A stretch of 64,000 nt of DNA from Chrysaora quinquecirrha (taxonomy: Eukaryota > Cnidaria > Scyphozoa > Semaeostomeae > Pelagiidae): the NCBI GenBank assembly GCA_014526335.1, contig JACTAT010000040.1, forward strand, positions 1,248,119-1,312,118, read 5' to 3'. The notes beneath the pieces are model-generated. The model had not been told where the DNA came from. It worked only from the letters and a program-made list of their open reading frames with translations, and ran no database searches. Both the position numbers and the translations under genes were made by a program. Shown piece by piece: positions 46,319 through 57,963 of the stretch. Within the stretch, counting starts at the first letter, position 1; every line of letters starts with the position of its first letter.

Positions 46319-47461
46319 TTATTAGTAATTTACTAGACTGATTACACGAGTAGTAGATATCACTACTGAATTGAATCGCTCGACGCTCAGACTGAACAAC
46401 AGCAACGATTCAGTTCAATTCAATTCAATGTCAGCGAAAGTTAGGGACGAGTGCAGCAAGCCTAGTAATTTACGTAATCACCAGTATCCTTTTTAATCCG
46501 ACATTCATAAGTAGTGGGTGGAATACAGGTGAGCTCCATTATCTCTGGGTGTATCTATCAATACGGGAGTGGTTTAAGACTGTATCGTTTGTGACGTAAC
46601 AGTTGTGGTATATTTGATGCAGTTTGATCGAAAATAATCTTCAGTTGACAGCACCGGGATTATGTACTATTTCGGACCCATGTTTTAAACGGGGTTTACG
46701 TCCAAATGTTAAGGTTTCTGATTGGTTTGATCGAGACGTGACGTAATGGTTGTGGTATACAGTAAATGATGCAGTTTTGATCGAAAATAATCTTCAGTTG
46801 TCATGTCACCAACAACGAGATAACAATGCACTGTTAGAGAAGCCAAGCTCTAGTTTGTTAGTTTATTTTTAGGCTAGTTTGGTGGTGGAAAATGTCATTC
46901 CATATCCTATTAATATGTATTTGGTAGGATATTTACGTTAAAATTTGATACTAAGAAAGCGGAGGCAAAAAACTCAGAATTTGGCACACTTAGGCCTTTC
47001 AAACCTATGTTTTCATCAGAGTAATAATAGGTATGAAGCCATGCAGCATTTGGTTGCAACAAATCGATCGTCAACTTCACAAAGGATCAAAGGACGTGGA
47101 AAATCAAAGATTTCAGAACGCTCCCACCCGCCCAAGACCCCCTTTTCTGGTTCCTTTCCCTTTTTCTTACTCTGCAGCACTTTTCCGCTGGAGAATAGGT
47201 GCAGAGAAAAATAGAACTCCAAGAATAGATTTTTATTATCAAGGACAGGTCGATGGTCTTGCTTTCGTCTCAAAAGCAACTCTCGTTACAGCTCGTTATT
47301 AGTTTCTTGTTAAATTTGGGCAAAACCCATGCTCTATAAAAAGAGCGTAGCTATTTCCAAACTTACCTACGGAAAAACAGCAGTTTTACACAGAGTTTGG
47401 TAACATGACTGGATTCAATAAATAGAATGGCGTGTTAGAGAGTTCATGCTGTTTCCTACAG

Positions 47462-47758
47462 GTTCTTTCTAAACAACAAGGCTCTACTATAATAGTAGAA
47501 ACACATCCAAAGCACATGCTGCTTAAGACGTGTTTTCTTGGTAACTCTCTCCGCAGACAACAAGTCATAATTGTTCATTCCAGCATTATTAGCACTGACA
47601 ACTACCAAGAATCAGCTCGATTGGCTATAAGTAATTTACTCAATGATAAACTGACAAACACACTAAACGCAAATCGAATTGAGGTTTTTCTGAAAAAGCT
47701 TTTTAGTGAAATCGCTTTAGCAGAGCATGAAGAGCGACAATCGGGACATCCTGAGTAA
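47462..47758 (+). CDS. Candidate 3'-terminal exon, unrecognised
   Basis: After a good acceptor (tttcctacag) an open frame of 98 codons begins VLSKQQGSTIIVETHPKH, continues with a helical stretch (SARLAISNLLNDKLTN, RIEVFLKKLFSEIALAEHEE) and stops at 47756-47758. It ends 186 bp before the start of the SOUL-like gene. I do not recognise the protein, and no upstream exon is certain. Confidence 0.35.
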   Translation, partial: VLSKQQGSTIIVETHPKHMLLKTCFLGNSLRRQQVIIVHSSIISTDNYQESARLAISNLLNDKLTNTLNANRIEVFLKKLFSEIALAEHEERQSGHPE

Positions 47759-47944
47759 AATTCCGTTTCACCACAGATTTATGGTTGTGGGAAACTTGAG
47801 CTGGTTCAAACTCAATACGAACTTTGTCTTTCGTCATAGGGTTTTACACACAAAAGATCAAGCAACACAGTGAAAGAGGACCACCAAACCAACAGTCAAC
47901 AGATCTGAATTATTCTCTCTGGCGATTCAATAGGAAGTTCAAAC

Positions 47945-50900
47945 ATGAAAGTGATTTTTTCAGTTACATTTTTTGCTGTTTGTATTGGAATCGTGGCTTC
48001 TCGCTCGCTTCCACATGAACAGCACATTCATTGTACGAAAACGACATGTCCGATGTATACTGTGATTGCTCGTTTTGAAGAACTGGAATTACGATGCTAC
48101 AAGCCTTCAATATGGGTTTCAGTTTCTGGAAGCGGTGAGTTAAATTAGCTATCAAACTGTCTTTCATTCTTGTAATTTCTGTATCATAAGTCCATAAGTC
48201 TCGTTCTTCAAAATGGCCGGCCTGGTCTTTATTTCGTGCCTAAGAGCCAAATCAAGGACTGGTTTCGTTTCAGAATTTTTCGCAAGATGTCCCTGAGTCC
48301 TCTTCCTGTTTCTTATTTTCGATTTCGAGATAAAGACTTTCCTCATTAACAGCGATTAAAGATAAGATCTGAATGAAGACGACATTATGTACAAAATTTA
48401 CTTTGCGATAGGACCAATTGTTAAATAAAAAAAGTTGTCTAATGGTTGTCCATAATATATTATATGTACCATACAGCTGATCCAATCAACCAATCAGGAT
48501 TTGACATGAATAAAGAAACCTAGAAAAGTTAAATTCTGCTATGCTAAGGCTGCAACGCTATGTTTATTACCCAAACAGCAAAAAAACAGTGCATCTTAAA
48601 TTGTAGTGACATGGTGGTCAATTGTTACTTTCTATCTTTGGTGTGGAAGCAGTGGCAGTTGCCATTTCAGACCATCACGATGTTCGTTTTTACATTGACT
48701 TTACAAGAGCGCTTCCTCCAACAGTTAACCATTTTTCAAGGATATATGCACGAATATATCTTTAAGTCTATATATATATATATACACGCTTTTTTTCATA
48801 AGGAACCACTTTATAAGGAACCTACATGTAGAAGGCCCGAAAATTTAAAGAACTTACACTACTAAAGCGAAAATCATTAAGGAACTTTTGAATGTTGAAT
48901 ACTTTTATCACTGCAAATAATCAAGAATTAGAAAGCCGGTGCCATTCATTTGCAGTCAAAAATCACATAAATTATCGTTAAGCATGTATCCAATGTTTCT
49001 TTGAGTAGTCTCGAGCTTTGCTCACATGCTAATGTCTCTTTTTTATTGTTAAGACCACTGTATGTGCAGTTAAAATTAAGGAACTATTAAGGAACTTTTG
49101 GAACTACAATTGCCTCAAAAGAGGTCCAAAAATAAGGAACTTTAAGAACTAGGCCTTGAGGTAGGTTCCTTATAAAAAAAAGCGTGTATGCAATGTTATA
49201 TAATCTATTCATCAGGCTAAACGGTTACTTAATTTCCTGTATCACTGAAACCTGACTTTACAACACGTCTGTCTCCTTGAACTAAAGGGTTTAGGAAGGA
49301 TTGACACTGAAACAAGAGAGACATAGATTAGCTTAACCGTAGCTTCAGTGATCTTGTTATTCTTGTTGGTCTATCTCTGAATAAATGGAATGAATTCATA
49401 GACAATGCTTTCTGCAAATTCGGTGATCACGAGGGCAAAGTTAGCGAAACGAATATGCTTTAGTCGCAAGAAACGCTGATTTTGTTTTGTACAAAAACTC
49501 TTTTGGTACAAACGACACAACTTTAGTCCAGAATTGAATCTACGAGAATGCAACACTATCTTAAAGAAACAGATGTTTGGCTCTACATTCAGGAAACCTG
49601 AGTACGGACACCACAGTACGCAAAAAATACCAGCACAGTACGCAAAAATACCACCACAGTATGGCTTATCCATCAAAGAACGCAAAAAATACCACCACAA
49701 CAAGCATAATAACCCACCACACCAGATCAAGCATAATAACCCACCATGGTAGTGCTTAGCCACCATAGTACGCAAAAAATACCCCACCACAGTAGTGCTT
49801 ATCTAACACAACACGCAAAAGTACCACCACAGTAGTGCGTATCTACCACAGTAAGGCGTATAGATTCGCTAGCGTGTTAACTTGACTGAATAACGATTTC
49901 AATCGGTTGAATAGAAATGCTGGAAATTTCCGAGGTGTTTCCCGTAGACATTACCGCAATTTAATACTTGTACCACAGACAATCACCTTTGAACGGTATT
50001 GTGATCCCATTGGCCTACACTTGAACTCAGAAGTTTTAGTTACAATATCTGGTTTTTCTGGTTTGTAGCTACGAACAGTACTACCGCGCTGTCATGTCAA
50101 AAAATTTTTGATGAACTTTTTCCCACACAATGTTATTCCACGTTTTACCCATCCAAAGAAGAGTGTCCAAGAGTACCCTGCGAAGGAGACATACACGCTT
50201 TTTTTTATAAGGAACCACTTTATAAGGAACCTACATGTAGAAGGCCCGAAAATTTAAAGAACTTATACTACTAAAGAGAAAATCATTAAGGAACTTTTAA
50301 ATGTTGAATACTTTTATAACTGCAAAAAATCAAGAATTAAAAAGCCGGTTCCATTCATTTGAAGTCGAAAATCACATAAATTGTACGTTAAGCATATATC
50401 AAATGTTTCTTTGAGTAGTCTCGAGCTTTGCTCACATGCAAATGTCTCTCTTTTATTGTTAAGACCACTGTATGTGCAGTTAAAATTAAGGAACTATTAT
50501 GGAACTTTTGGAACTACAATTACCTCAAAAGAGGCCCAAAAATAAGGAACTTTTAGAACTAGGCCTTGAGGTAGGTTCCTTATAAAAAAAGCGTGTATCT
50601 GTGCCTTGTATTTCTTGCCGCTTGTTAGGCCCGGGAACATTGTTACACATTGTTTCAATTTGGTTCGCAAAAAACATTGTTTGCGAAACAAGCAGAAAAC
50701 TTTTCCCAAGTATTTTTTCAAAAAATTGCTGTAGTATATTTATATGAACCTTGTAATCATTTTTGTCATGAATTGAGAACACAAGTATAGATTTTTCACA
50801 ATTGGCATACCACAATAGTTCGGATTCGAGCCTGGATTGCATGACCAGAGAGCCAACGACGTTTCAACTGAGCTGTAGAGCTAAATGAAATCGCTGAGTA

Positions 50901-51982
50901 ACTCTCCAAGTCATACAGCCCAAGGCTCTCCTCCCATTTGGACTATTGTGTTTCGGCTATGTTGTGCCTTCTTTAGTACCATACATATTTGTATGTATTT
51001 GTCATGAATGGCGTGACGTCGTAATCATTAAGAAACTGAGGGACTTTTGCAGTTGGCAAGCACAAGTCAACATGACTTTTACGTTTAAGTCTGCTCTCTT
51101 TCAATTGTTTTCTACTCTTCAGGTGTCTCTTTAGATATCCCTTTACATCATGCCTACGTGACTAAACATAATGTTCATACCATTGATTCTGGGAGTTCAG
51201 AAACAATGTTTTCCTTAAGCAACCATCCTTAAAACATTTGTTCTCAGAATAAATTTCAAGAAATTTCATTGCACAGTTATTCTGGCCAGTGATCTACTGA
51301 TGTACAGTAAATTGAAAATCTGCGCCGATGAAATGATTATCAAGTAAACGCTTTCCTATCTGGCCAACGGTAAAACATTGTTTGAGAAACGAAAGCTAAA
51401 TGTTTAGCAAACAATGTTTGACCCTTTTGCTTATTAAATACAAAACGAAACCCTTGCATAAATTTATTTCTAATTTATTTTCTAGGCAAACTGTATGGCA
51501 AACCACACAACTTACCTTTTTGGAAGCTGGTACAGTTCCTCAACGGCAACAACAGCAAGCAAGTCAATGTCCCCATTGGCAGTGTATCTACTCATCTATT
51601 CGATGAATCAAGAAGCGTCTACACCACGGAATACTACATCCCATTCTATTTTCGCAAAGAAATGCCCAGGCCTGTTGACAAAGATGTAAGAGTCATTTAC
51701 CGAAGATCATTTTGCGCTTACGTCCATGGATTCTCAGGATGGCTTATGAATTATGACATCATCCCATCTTACAGATCAAAAACAAGGTCTTTGATAACCA
51801 AGAAGTTCGGCTTGGATAATTACTATCCTGATTTTTTCTTCTATGTCGCATATCGATCTGGCATGACATATATTCCGCAGTACAATGAAATATGGTATAT
51901 ATTGAAGTTCGAAGAAGAACAACAACAAGAAGTAGAGGAAGAAAAGAATAACTCCGTTGTGACTTCTGATGAAAAGAAATAG
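47945..51982 (+). CDS. Secreted SOUL/heme-binding-like protein
   Basis: Exon 1 (47945-48134) starts MKVIFSVTFFAVCIGIVASRS, a clear signal peptide, then CPMYTVIARFEELELRCYKPSIWVSVSGS, the N-terminal SOUL strand (compare 'YEIRHY-P-KWVST' in heme-binding protein 2). Exon 2 starts at 50069 (CQKIFDELFPTQC ... SKEECPRVPC), a cysteine-rich stretch not usual in HEBP2. Exon 3 (51486-51982) is the SOUL core: FWKLVQFLNGNN, VYTTEYYIPFYFRKEMPRP, RVIYRRSFCAYVHGFSGWL, then YVAYRSG and EIWYILKF, with an acidic tail ending SDEKK. The exon 2 donor is uncertain: gtccaa at about 50165, giving phase 1, or a site disrupted by the MITE at 50192. Likely secreted, with heme or tetrapyrrole binding by family analogy only. 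Confidence 0.82.
48783..49188. mobile_element. MITE of the 'TACACGC-TTTTTTATAAGGAACC' family (SOUL gene intron 1)
   Basis: Ends tacacgctttttttcataaggaacc and ggttccttataaaaaaaagcgtgta, inverted, next to a TA repeat. Very similar to 50192-50597 over the full length. Confidence 0.85.
49607..49879. mobile_element. MITE of the 'CACGCTAGCGAATC' family, copy 4 (SOUL gene intron 1)
   Basis: Body of 'ccaccacagtacgcaaaaaatacc' variants and right end gcgtatagattcgctagcgtg. Same family as 472, 30263 and 32802. Confidence 0.7.
50192..50597. mobile_element. MITE of the 'TACACGC' family at the SOUL exon 2 boundary
   Basis: Near-twin of 48783-49188 with ends tacacgcttttttttataagg and ccttataaaaaaagcgtgta. 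It starts directly after in-frame coding-like sequence (CPRVPCEGD), so it lies in or immediately beside exon 2 of the SOUL-like gene. Confidence 0.85.
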
Positions 51983-52308
51983 AAGCGATCGAGGAAAGTC
52001 AGTGGATGGGACACTTTGACTGTAATGGTCGGAAAGCTGGTAAATGTTCGTAAGATATCGGGAAATTTGCTTGTATTTATGCGAATGCTTAACGCTATTC
52101 AATACCTGTCAAAGTGCTTGGAACCCCACATTGCTTTTTTAACTCCACGCATCATCTCCCACCCCCCTATAAACAATATTGGTTTATTGAGTGATAAATA
52201 AGTTCTGGGTGTGAAGAAACATTCAGATAACCCTTAAGCATTCTTCGAAATTACAGAAAAACATATTTTGCGGGGTAGGGAAGGGGACTGAGTGAACGAT
52301 TTGAATGC

Positions 52309-52447
52309 TACACACTTTTTTTATAAGAATATCCTAATTTTTGCCAAGGCTTGAACTTTTCCATTGTTATTCTTAAATTTCCATTGTTCTTTGGCAATTT
52401 TGAGCCTGAATATTCTTACAGAATGTATTCTTATAAAAAAGTGTGTA
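52309..52447. mobile_element. Short MITE 'TACACACTTTTTTTATAAGAAT'
   Basis: 139-bp element with ends tacacactttttttataagaa and ttcttataaaaaagtgtgta. The shortest member of the TACAC family here. Confidence 0.75.
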
Positions 52448-53241
52448 GAATTTCAGCTACCTTTTTGAGAAAAAGCCTAAAAATATCAGTTGTGTTCCAA
52501 ATAATTCTGACAGGCATTGTTTATACTGAAGTATAAAAGAACTATTCAACAAAATGCGAAGATTTAACGGCGTATATATAAACATGAAAACAGAGAACGA
52601 AGTAAAAATGTATGAACGTTAGATTTAGAAGTTAGCATAGAATCCAGGGCTTGATGCCCCTTGCAACCTTGACATACAACGGACAACTGACTAATAACAT
52701 TGTCTGTTGTAAAGAGATATTTCCTGTATTAGGAGGTCCAAAGTTTTGGATAGAAATATTTGTTCGCTGCTCGTAAGAATCCGTTTTGTAGAGACGTCGT
52801 TTAACGGCGTGTTCTTCCAAAAAACCTTCCAAATTTCGAAAACAGAAAGCTTCCAAAAATAGAAGCCATGAATTAAAGAAAATAACAATTTTGGAAATCT
52901 GCAAACTTTCGCGCCAAAATTCTTGCTTGCCTCATTTCTTCTGCTTTCGGCTTTCGATGACGGAAGATTTTTGAGAGCTCCAAATCTGCCGTTTTCAGAG
53001 GAATGGCTTCGAAAAGGACATTGCGAAAAAGGAAGGCTACTGAAGAAAGATTTGAAGATCATGTCCTAATAGAGGCTCCACTGTACCTTTGAGGGACTTT
53101 GGGTATGGTTCTAAAAATTGCCAACGAAAAAAAATGCAATTTTCTCTATATTTTATTTTATTGCAAATTTTAATAGATAACATTCTCAAAATTTTTACCC
53201 TACATTAATGTTGTATTTTAAGTAGCAAGGCCCTAGTATGG

Positions 53242-53634
53242 TACACGCTTTTTTATAAGGAACCACTTTATAAGGAACCTACATGTAGAAGGCCCGAAAA
53301 TTTAAAGAACTTATACTACTAAAGAGAAAATCACTATGGAACTTTTCATTGTTGAATATTTTTATCACTGCAAACAATCAAGAATTAGAAAGCCCGTTCC
53401 ATTCATTTGCAGTCGAAAATCACATAAATTGTACTTTTCGCATGTTTCCTTGAGTAGTTTCGAGCTTTACTTACATGCAAATGTCTCTGTACAGTAGTCA
53501 TTAAACTGTTTGTGCAGTTAAAATTAAGGAACTATTAAGGAACTTTGGGAATTACAATCGTCTCAAAGGAGGTCAAAAATAAGGAACTTTAAGAACTAGA
53601 CCTTGAGCCAGGTCCTTTATAAAAAAAGCGTGTA
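53242..53634. mobile_element. MITE of the 'TACACGC' family
   Basis: Ends tacacgcttttttataaggaacc and ctttataaaaaaagcgtgta. Same body as 48783 and 50192, including 'cctacatgtagaaggcccga' and 'ttaaaattaaggaactatta'. Confidence 0.85.
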
Positions 53635-54365
53635 AGTTCAAAGTCCGTTTGTAAGAATAAATGTGGAGGGCACTGACAGAAAATATGTTATGCAACATAG
53701 CCTTGTTGTGGTCACACAGAGGTTCATTGCTTTGCGGCCAGTAACTGTTCTCCTTCATGAGAAATAACTTTAAGACAAAGAGTAAAAAATAAAGAGATGA
53801 ATAACTATATAGACGCTTAATTTCCTTTGATATTTTTTAAGATAGTTTTTTTGTTAGAGGGCACTATGATGAAGGCCTGTATTATTTAGTAGTTAATCTT
53901 CTGGTTCTGAATTTTATGTAAAATGTAAATACAGTAGCCTGAAATACAGCAGACAAGCAGAAGGGAATAAACATTAGAAATTATATAATACAGTGAAACG
54001 CGAATTGGTTCTCTTTTCTGCATTTTTGCAAGTTGGACAGTGTGGAGCTATTTTTGCGCTTGACACAATTTCTCGCTTAAAAATGGCCTAAAATTTGCCT
54101 ATACGTATAGTAGTATTCATACGAAGTACGTATTATACTGTATACACCTATACGTAGGATACGTAGCGTAGGTCAATGTTTAGGTCTTTCCACGTCTTCC
54201 ATTCGTCCGCTTTTGTGCGCTGATTTCTGTGACGCGAAAAAGCTCTGATTCTCTAAAGATTCGTTCTCCTTTTGGTCGTGGCAAAGGACATTGCCAGTTC
54301 TTGACCAATCACAAGCACGTGAATTGTGCAATACAGTTGGCTGTTGTTTTTCCGCTGTTTGGGGG

Positions 54366-54540
54366 GGGGCTATTATAGGTTTGCAGCTTCACAGCTTCGA
54401 CCCCTATTTTAAGTGCGGCTTACGGATCTCGCAGTTCTTTTTCTACGGTTTGCGGATTCAGATTAAGTTGCGCATTGCGTTATATTGTGTGTATGGACAT
54501 CGGTTTTGTGGCATTTTGCATGCTGCTGCGGCTTTTTTGC
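54366..54540. repeat. Dispersed repeat 'tataggtttgc(a/g)gcttc', copy 2
   Basis: Matches the block at 4827-5065: 'ctattataggtttgcagcttcacagcttcgacc', 'gtgcggcttacggatc' and 'ttaagttgcg'. It is preceded by a G run (54361-54369). Confidence 0.6.
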
Positions 54541-54779
54541 GAAAAAGAGCTACATCCATTCTGAATTTCACAAGGAATGTGCGTGAAGAAGGTTCTGTGT
54601 CTGTGGCGCAAGAAAACGAAATAGGAAAAGTAACGAAGCGACCGTTTGTGCAAAAGAATTTTCCTTAAAAAACAGAGCAAATCGTGACATATGCACAGAT
54701 GAAATTGGGAAGCATGAAGCTACAGATAAAATCACTACTCAAAATATGACCAAGAATAACAAAACAAATGTAACAGAAA

Positions 54780-56714
54780 CACCCTGTACAATGTGTGTGC
54801 AGTACCGTGGGGGATGTTCAGTACCGTGGGGGATATTCAGTACCGTGGGGGCATACCATGAGTCGTGTGGGGAGGCACCTCTGAGTACCGTGGGGGATAT
54901 TCAGTACCGTGGGGCACATCATGAGTCGTGTGGGGATATTCAGTACCGTGGGGGCATACCATGATTCGTGTGGGGGCATACCATGAGTCGTGTGGGGAGG
55001 CATCATGAGTCGTGTGGGGGATATTCAGTACCGTGGGGGCATACCATGATTCGTGTGGGGCATACCATGATTCGTGTGGGAGGCATCTCTGAGTACCGTG
55101 GGGATATTCAGTACCGTGGGGTACATCATGAGTCGTGTGGGGATATTCAGTACCGTGGGGCATACCATGATTCATGTGGGGCATACCATGAGTCGTGTGG
55201 GAGGCATCATGAGTCGTGTGGGGATATTCAGTACCGTGGGGGCATACCATGATTCGTGTGGGGGCATACCTTGGAGTACCGTGGGGGATATTCAGTACCG
55301 TGGGGTAAATCATCCTTTAGATTCATTAAATCATTGCTGAAATCACGGATGAAAGACGGGGGCACATTATTAGGCTACTAAAAGCTCTTGGTTCTCAACT
55401 GTCGACGAGCCTGAATTCTTATTCTTATCCGAATTGGAATGCGATCTGAAGACACTACATCCTCGATGTGCCGGAAATAGGGAAGGTTAACAAATTTCCT
55501 ACAGATAACGCAGACAAAATAAGAAAATCAATGAAGTCCTATTTCCGTTCTACAGTAATTGCAATACTTTACATTCGAAATCAAATCCAAAACTTTCAGA
55601 TCAAATTTTGTAAGCGCTGTGAGTTATTACAGTAAGCAAAACAGGAATAAAATGTCTTTTCCAAAAGCCTGCACCAGGCTTTCAACATTTAACTCATTCG
55701 AAAGATTGAGTGAAGATCGCAGTTATTTAGTGCTACCCACGTTGCCAAAGCCCTTTACAAAGACCCCATCGACCCCTTCGACCTTTACTCAAGGCAAAGA
55801 CGATTTTCAAGCCGATTTGTACGAGGATGCCCAAAATGTCTATGAAAGCCAAGATTCAAGCCAGCGCACCGATTGGAATCTAGATGATGGTTCTCAAAAC
55901 ACCTCCAGCCGTGCCTCAAGCTATTCAAATGCAAGTGAGACCCAAATGTCAAGTCAATCGACAGAAAAAGACACCCCCAACCCCAAAGAGACCCAACAGG
56001 TAAATAACCCATGGAAGATACGCTGCACATTACAATTGTCTTCAGATCGCATTCCAATTCGGATAAGAATAAGAATTCAGGCTCGTCGACAGTTGAGAAC
56101 CAAGAGCTTTTAGTAGCCTAATAATGTGCCCCCGTCTTTCATCCGTGATTTCAGCAATGATTTAATGAATCTAAAGGATGATTTACCCCACGGTACTGAA
56201 TATCCCCCACGGTACTCCAAGGTATGCCCCCACACGAATCATGGTATGCCCCCACGGTACTGAATATCCCCCACACGACTCATGATGCCTCCCCACACGA
56301 CTCATGGTATGCCCCCACATGAATCATGGTATGCCCCCACGGTACTGAATATCCCCACACGACTCATGATGTACCCCACGGTACTGAATATCCCCACGGT
56401 ACTCAGAGATGCCTCCCACACGAATCATGGTATGCCCCACACGAATCATGGTATGCCCCACGGTACTGAATATCCCCCACACGACTCATGATGCCTCCCC
56501 ACACGACTCATGGTATGCCCCCACACGAATCATGGTATGCCCCACGGTACTGAATATCCCCACACGACTCATGATGTGCCCCCACGGTACTGAATATCCC
56601 CCACGGTACTCAGAGATGCCTCCCCACACGACTCATGGTATGCCCCCACGGTACTGAATATCCCCCACGGTACTGAACATCCCCCACGGTACTGCACACA
56701 CATTGTACAGGGTG
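54780..56714. mobile_element. Foldback element with 675-bp subrepeated inverted arms
   Basis: Outer ends caccctgtacaatgtgtgtg and the exact inverse cacacacattgtacagggtg. The arms are 54780-55454 and 56037-56714, with a 582-bp spacer. The outer part of each arm is a tandem mosaic of 'cagtaccgtgggggatatt' and 'cataccatgagtcgtgtgggg' units; the inner 140 bp is unique sequence (ctttagattcattaaatcat ... gcgatctgaagaca), inverted on the other side. A 5-bp repeat AGAAA flanks it (54775-54779 and 56715-56719). This is the architecture of Drosophila FB and sea urchin TU foldback elements. No transposase was found. Confidence 0.9.
55652..55999 (+). CDS. Exon-like ORF in the foldback spacer
   Basis: Starts MSFPKACTRLSTFNSFERL, becomes Ser/Thr/Gln-rich (SSRASSYSNASETQMSSQS) and ends PKETQQ exactly at a consensus donor CAG/GTAAAT (56000). 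An in-frame upstream ATG exists at 55559. Composition and donor suggest a first coding exon, either native to the element or captured from a host gene. I do not recognise it and see no acceptor partner with confidence. Confidence 0.4.
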
Positions 56715-57047
56715 AGAAACATCTGATCACAACAGCCCCAGTGGCGCCCCTGTTCTAAGAGCCCATAAACTTGCCTGCACACACTGCAAAAAATTAAGAA
56801 AAATCTTGGCAGGAGAAAGGAAGTAAAAAAGAAGTTTACAGCATTTAAGAAAAGATAACTCAGACATAAGAGTGTTGAAGCAAAAAGTAAAAAGACAAAA
56901 GGAGAAAGTAAAAGAGCTCAAGACTAGAAAAAGGGAGCAGGAAACAGGGAAATATAAGAGAAAGGATAGAGAAAGAAAGGCAAAATCAGAAAAGAATATA
57001 AATAAATTAATGACTGGACGAGGTCAAGAAAATGCCTGTTGGAAATA

Positions 57048-57960
57048 AATAACAAAAGTTACGTTTCATAGAGCATTTTAAACGTCTACCTACGTAGGCC
57101 CGAGCGTACGTAGGCCTTAAGGCCTAGATAGGCTAGGCCTTGGCCTACTTTAGGTCACCGGCGTGTATATTAAGGTATCGATAGCAATTAAAGAACTTAC
57201 GTCAATCTAAGATAAAATTTTCGATCATTTAAATAAAGCTTGTTTGTTTTCCCTTCTCAAGGTTTTTGGTTCTGTGTGCGACCGACCAGTGAGACGAATC
57301 TGACTGGGCCAGATTGGGCGTTCTTGAGGTTTTGGAGTTCATGCTTTTCGTCTTGGCCATTTGTAATTTTTGAAACTCGTGCAAAGCAAATTTATGTAAC
57401 CTCGTTTCCACTAGGTTCACTTACTAGGTTCAATTACTCCTCTACGTCACTCTGACGTCATCGAATCGATAAAGAAATTCTTAATTTTGATAATCATCAT
57501 TAATTAATCATCATTAAAAGCCATGATTATTGCAAATAATCGATAAGAATAGAAAACACCAGTATAAAACCACGTTATCAAGCTGAAATTTAGTAAGTGT
57601 AACGATAGCGTTTGAGCGTCGTGCGTCGTATCATGTTTTCCTGGTCTGTATCATGTTGTTGTACGTCAATGCTGTCAATAGTAATTAGTATCCTGTCAAT
57701 CTTTGTAGATATAAATACGTTGGTATTTCCGTGTAAGGGGATTTTCGTCGATGCTAAGATAGAAGCTAGTCAGAATACAGAAGTGCTTCTCTCTAAGGCT
57801 TAGGCCCTCGGGCCTTGCCTGTTTGCTCTTCTCCATAGCAAAGAACCCCGATCGTTACATAAGCTCTGGTTATTGCTCGATAGAGATGACGTCAAAATGA
57901 CGTAAAGCAATATTTTGTTTCTTGGCTCAGCTCCTCCCATTCCTTGAGGTTAACGGGTAC
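57048..57960. other. Intergenic; small palindromic motifs
   Basis: No supported gene. About 57087-57150 is rich in 'cctacgtagg', 'aggccttaaggcct' and 'taggcc' palindromes, possibly the core of a small element. Nothing else is recognised. Confidence 0.35.
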
Positions 57961-57963
57961 TTT

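Larger units (their letters stand above)
54587..57047 (+). pseudogene. Unrecognised lysine-rich coiled-coil ORF split by a foldback element
   Basis: One frame runs 54587-54779 (RRFCVCGARKRNRK ... TKNNKTNVTE), is interrupted by the foldback element, and resumes in the same frame at 56720 after the AGAAA duplication (SDHNSPSGAPVLRAHKLAC, then THCKKLRKILAGERK). A single TAA follows, after which the same frame stays open as a charged helical segment (RVLKQKVKRQKEKVKELK ... NINKLMTGRGQ) to a stop near 57047. The CxxC and basic coiled coil recall DNA-binding TE-derived proteins, but I cannot name a family. Confidence 0.5.

Noticed and set aside
46945..47302. Two overlapping plus frames before the 47462 exon
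   Set aside because: A possible acceptor exists (tttcatcag near 47021), but neither frame has a good donor or a domain.
52691..53062. 123-codon minus frame
   Set aside because: No domain or splice support; codon use looks random.
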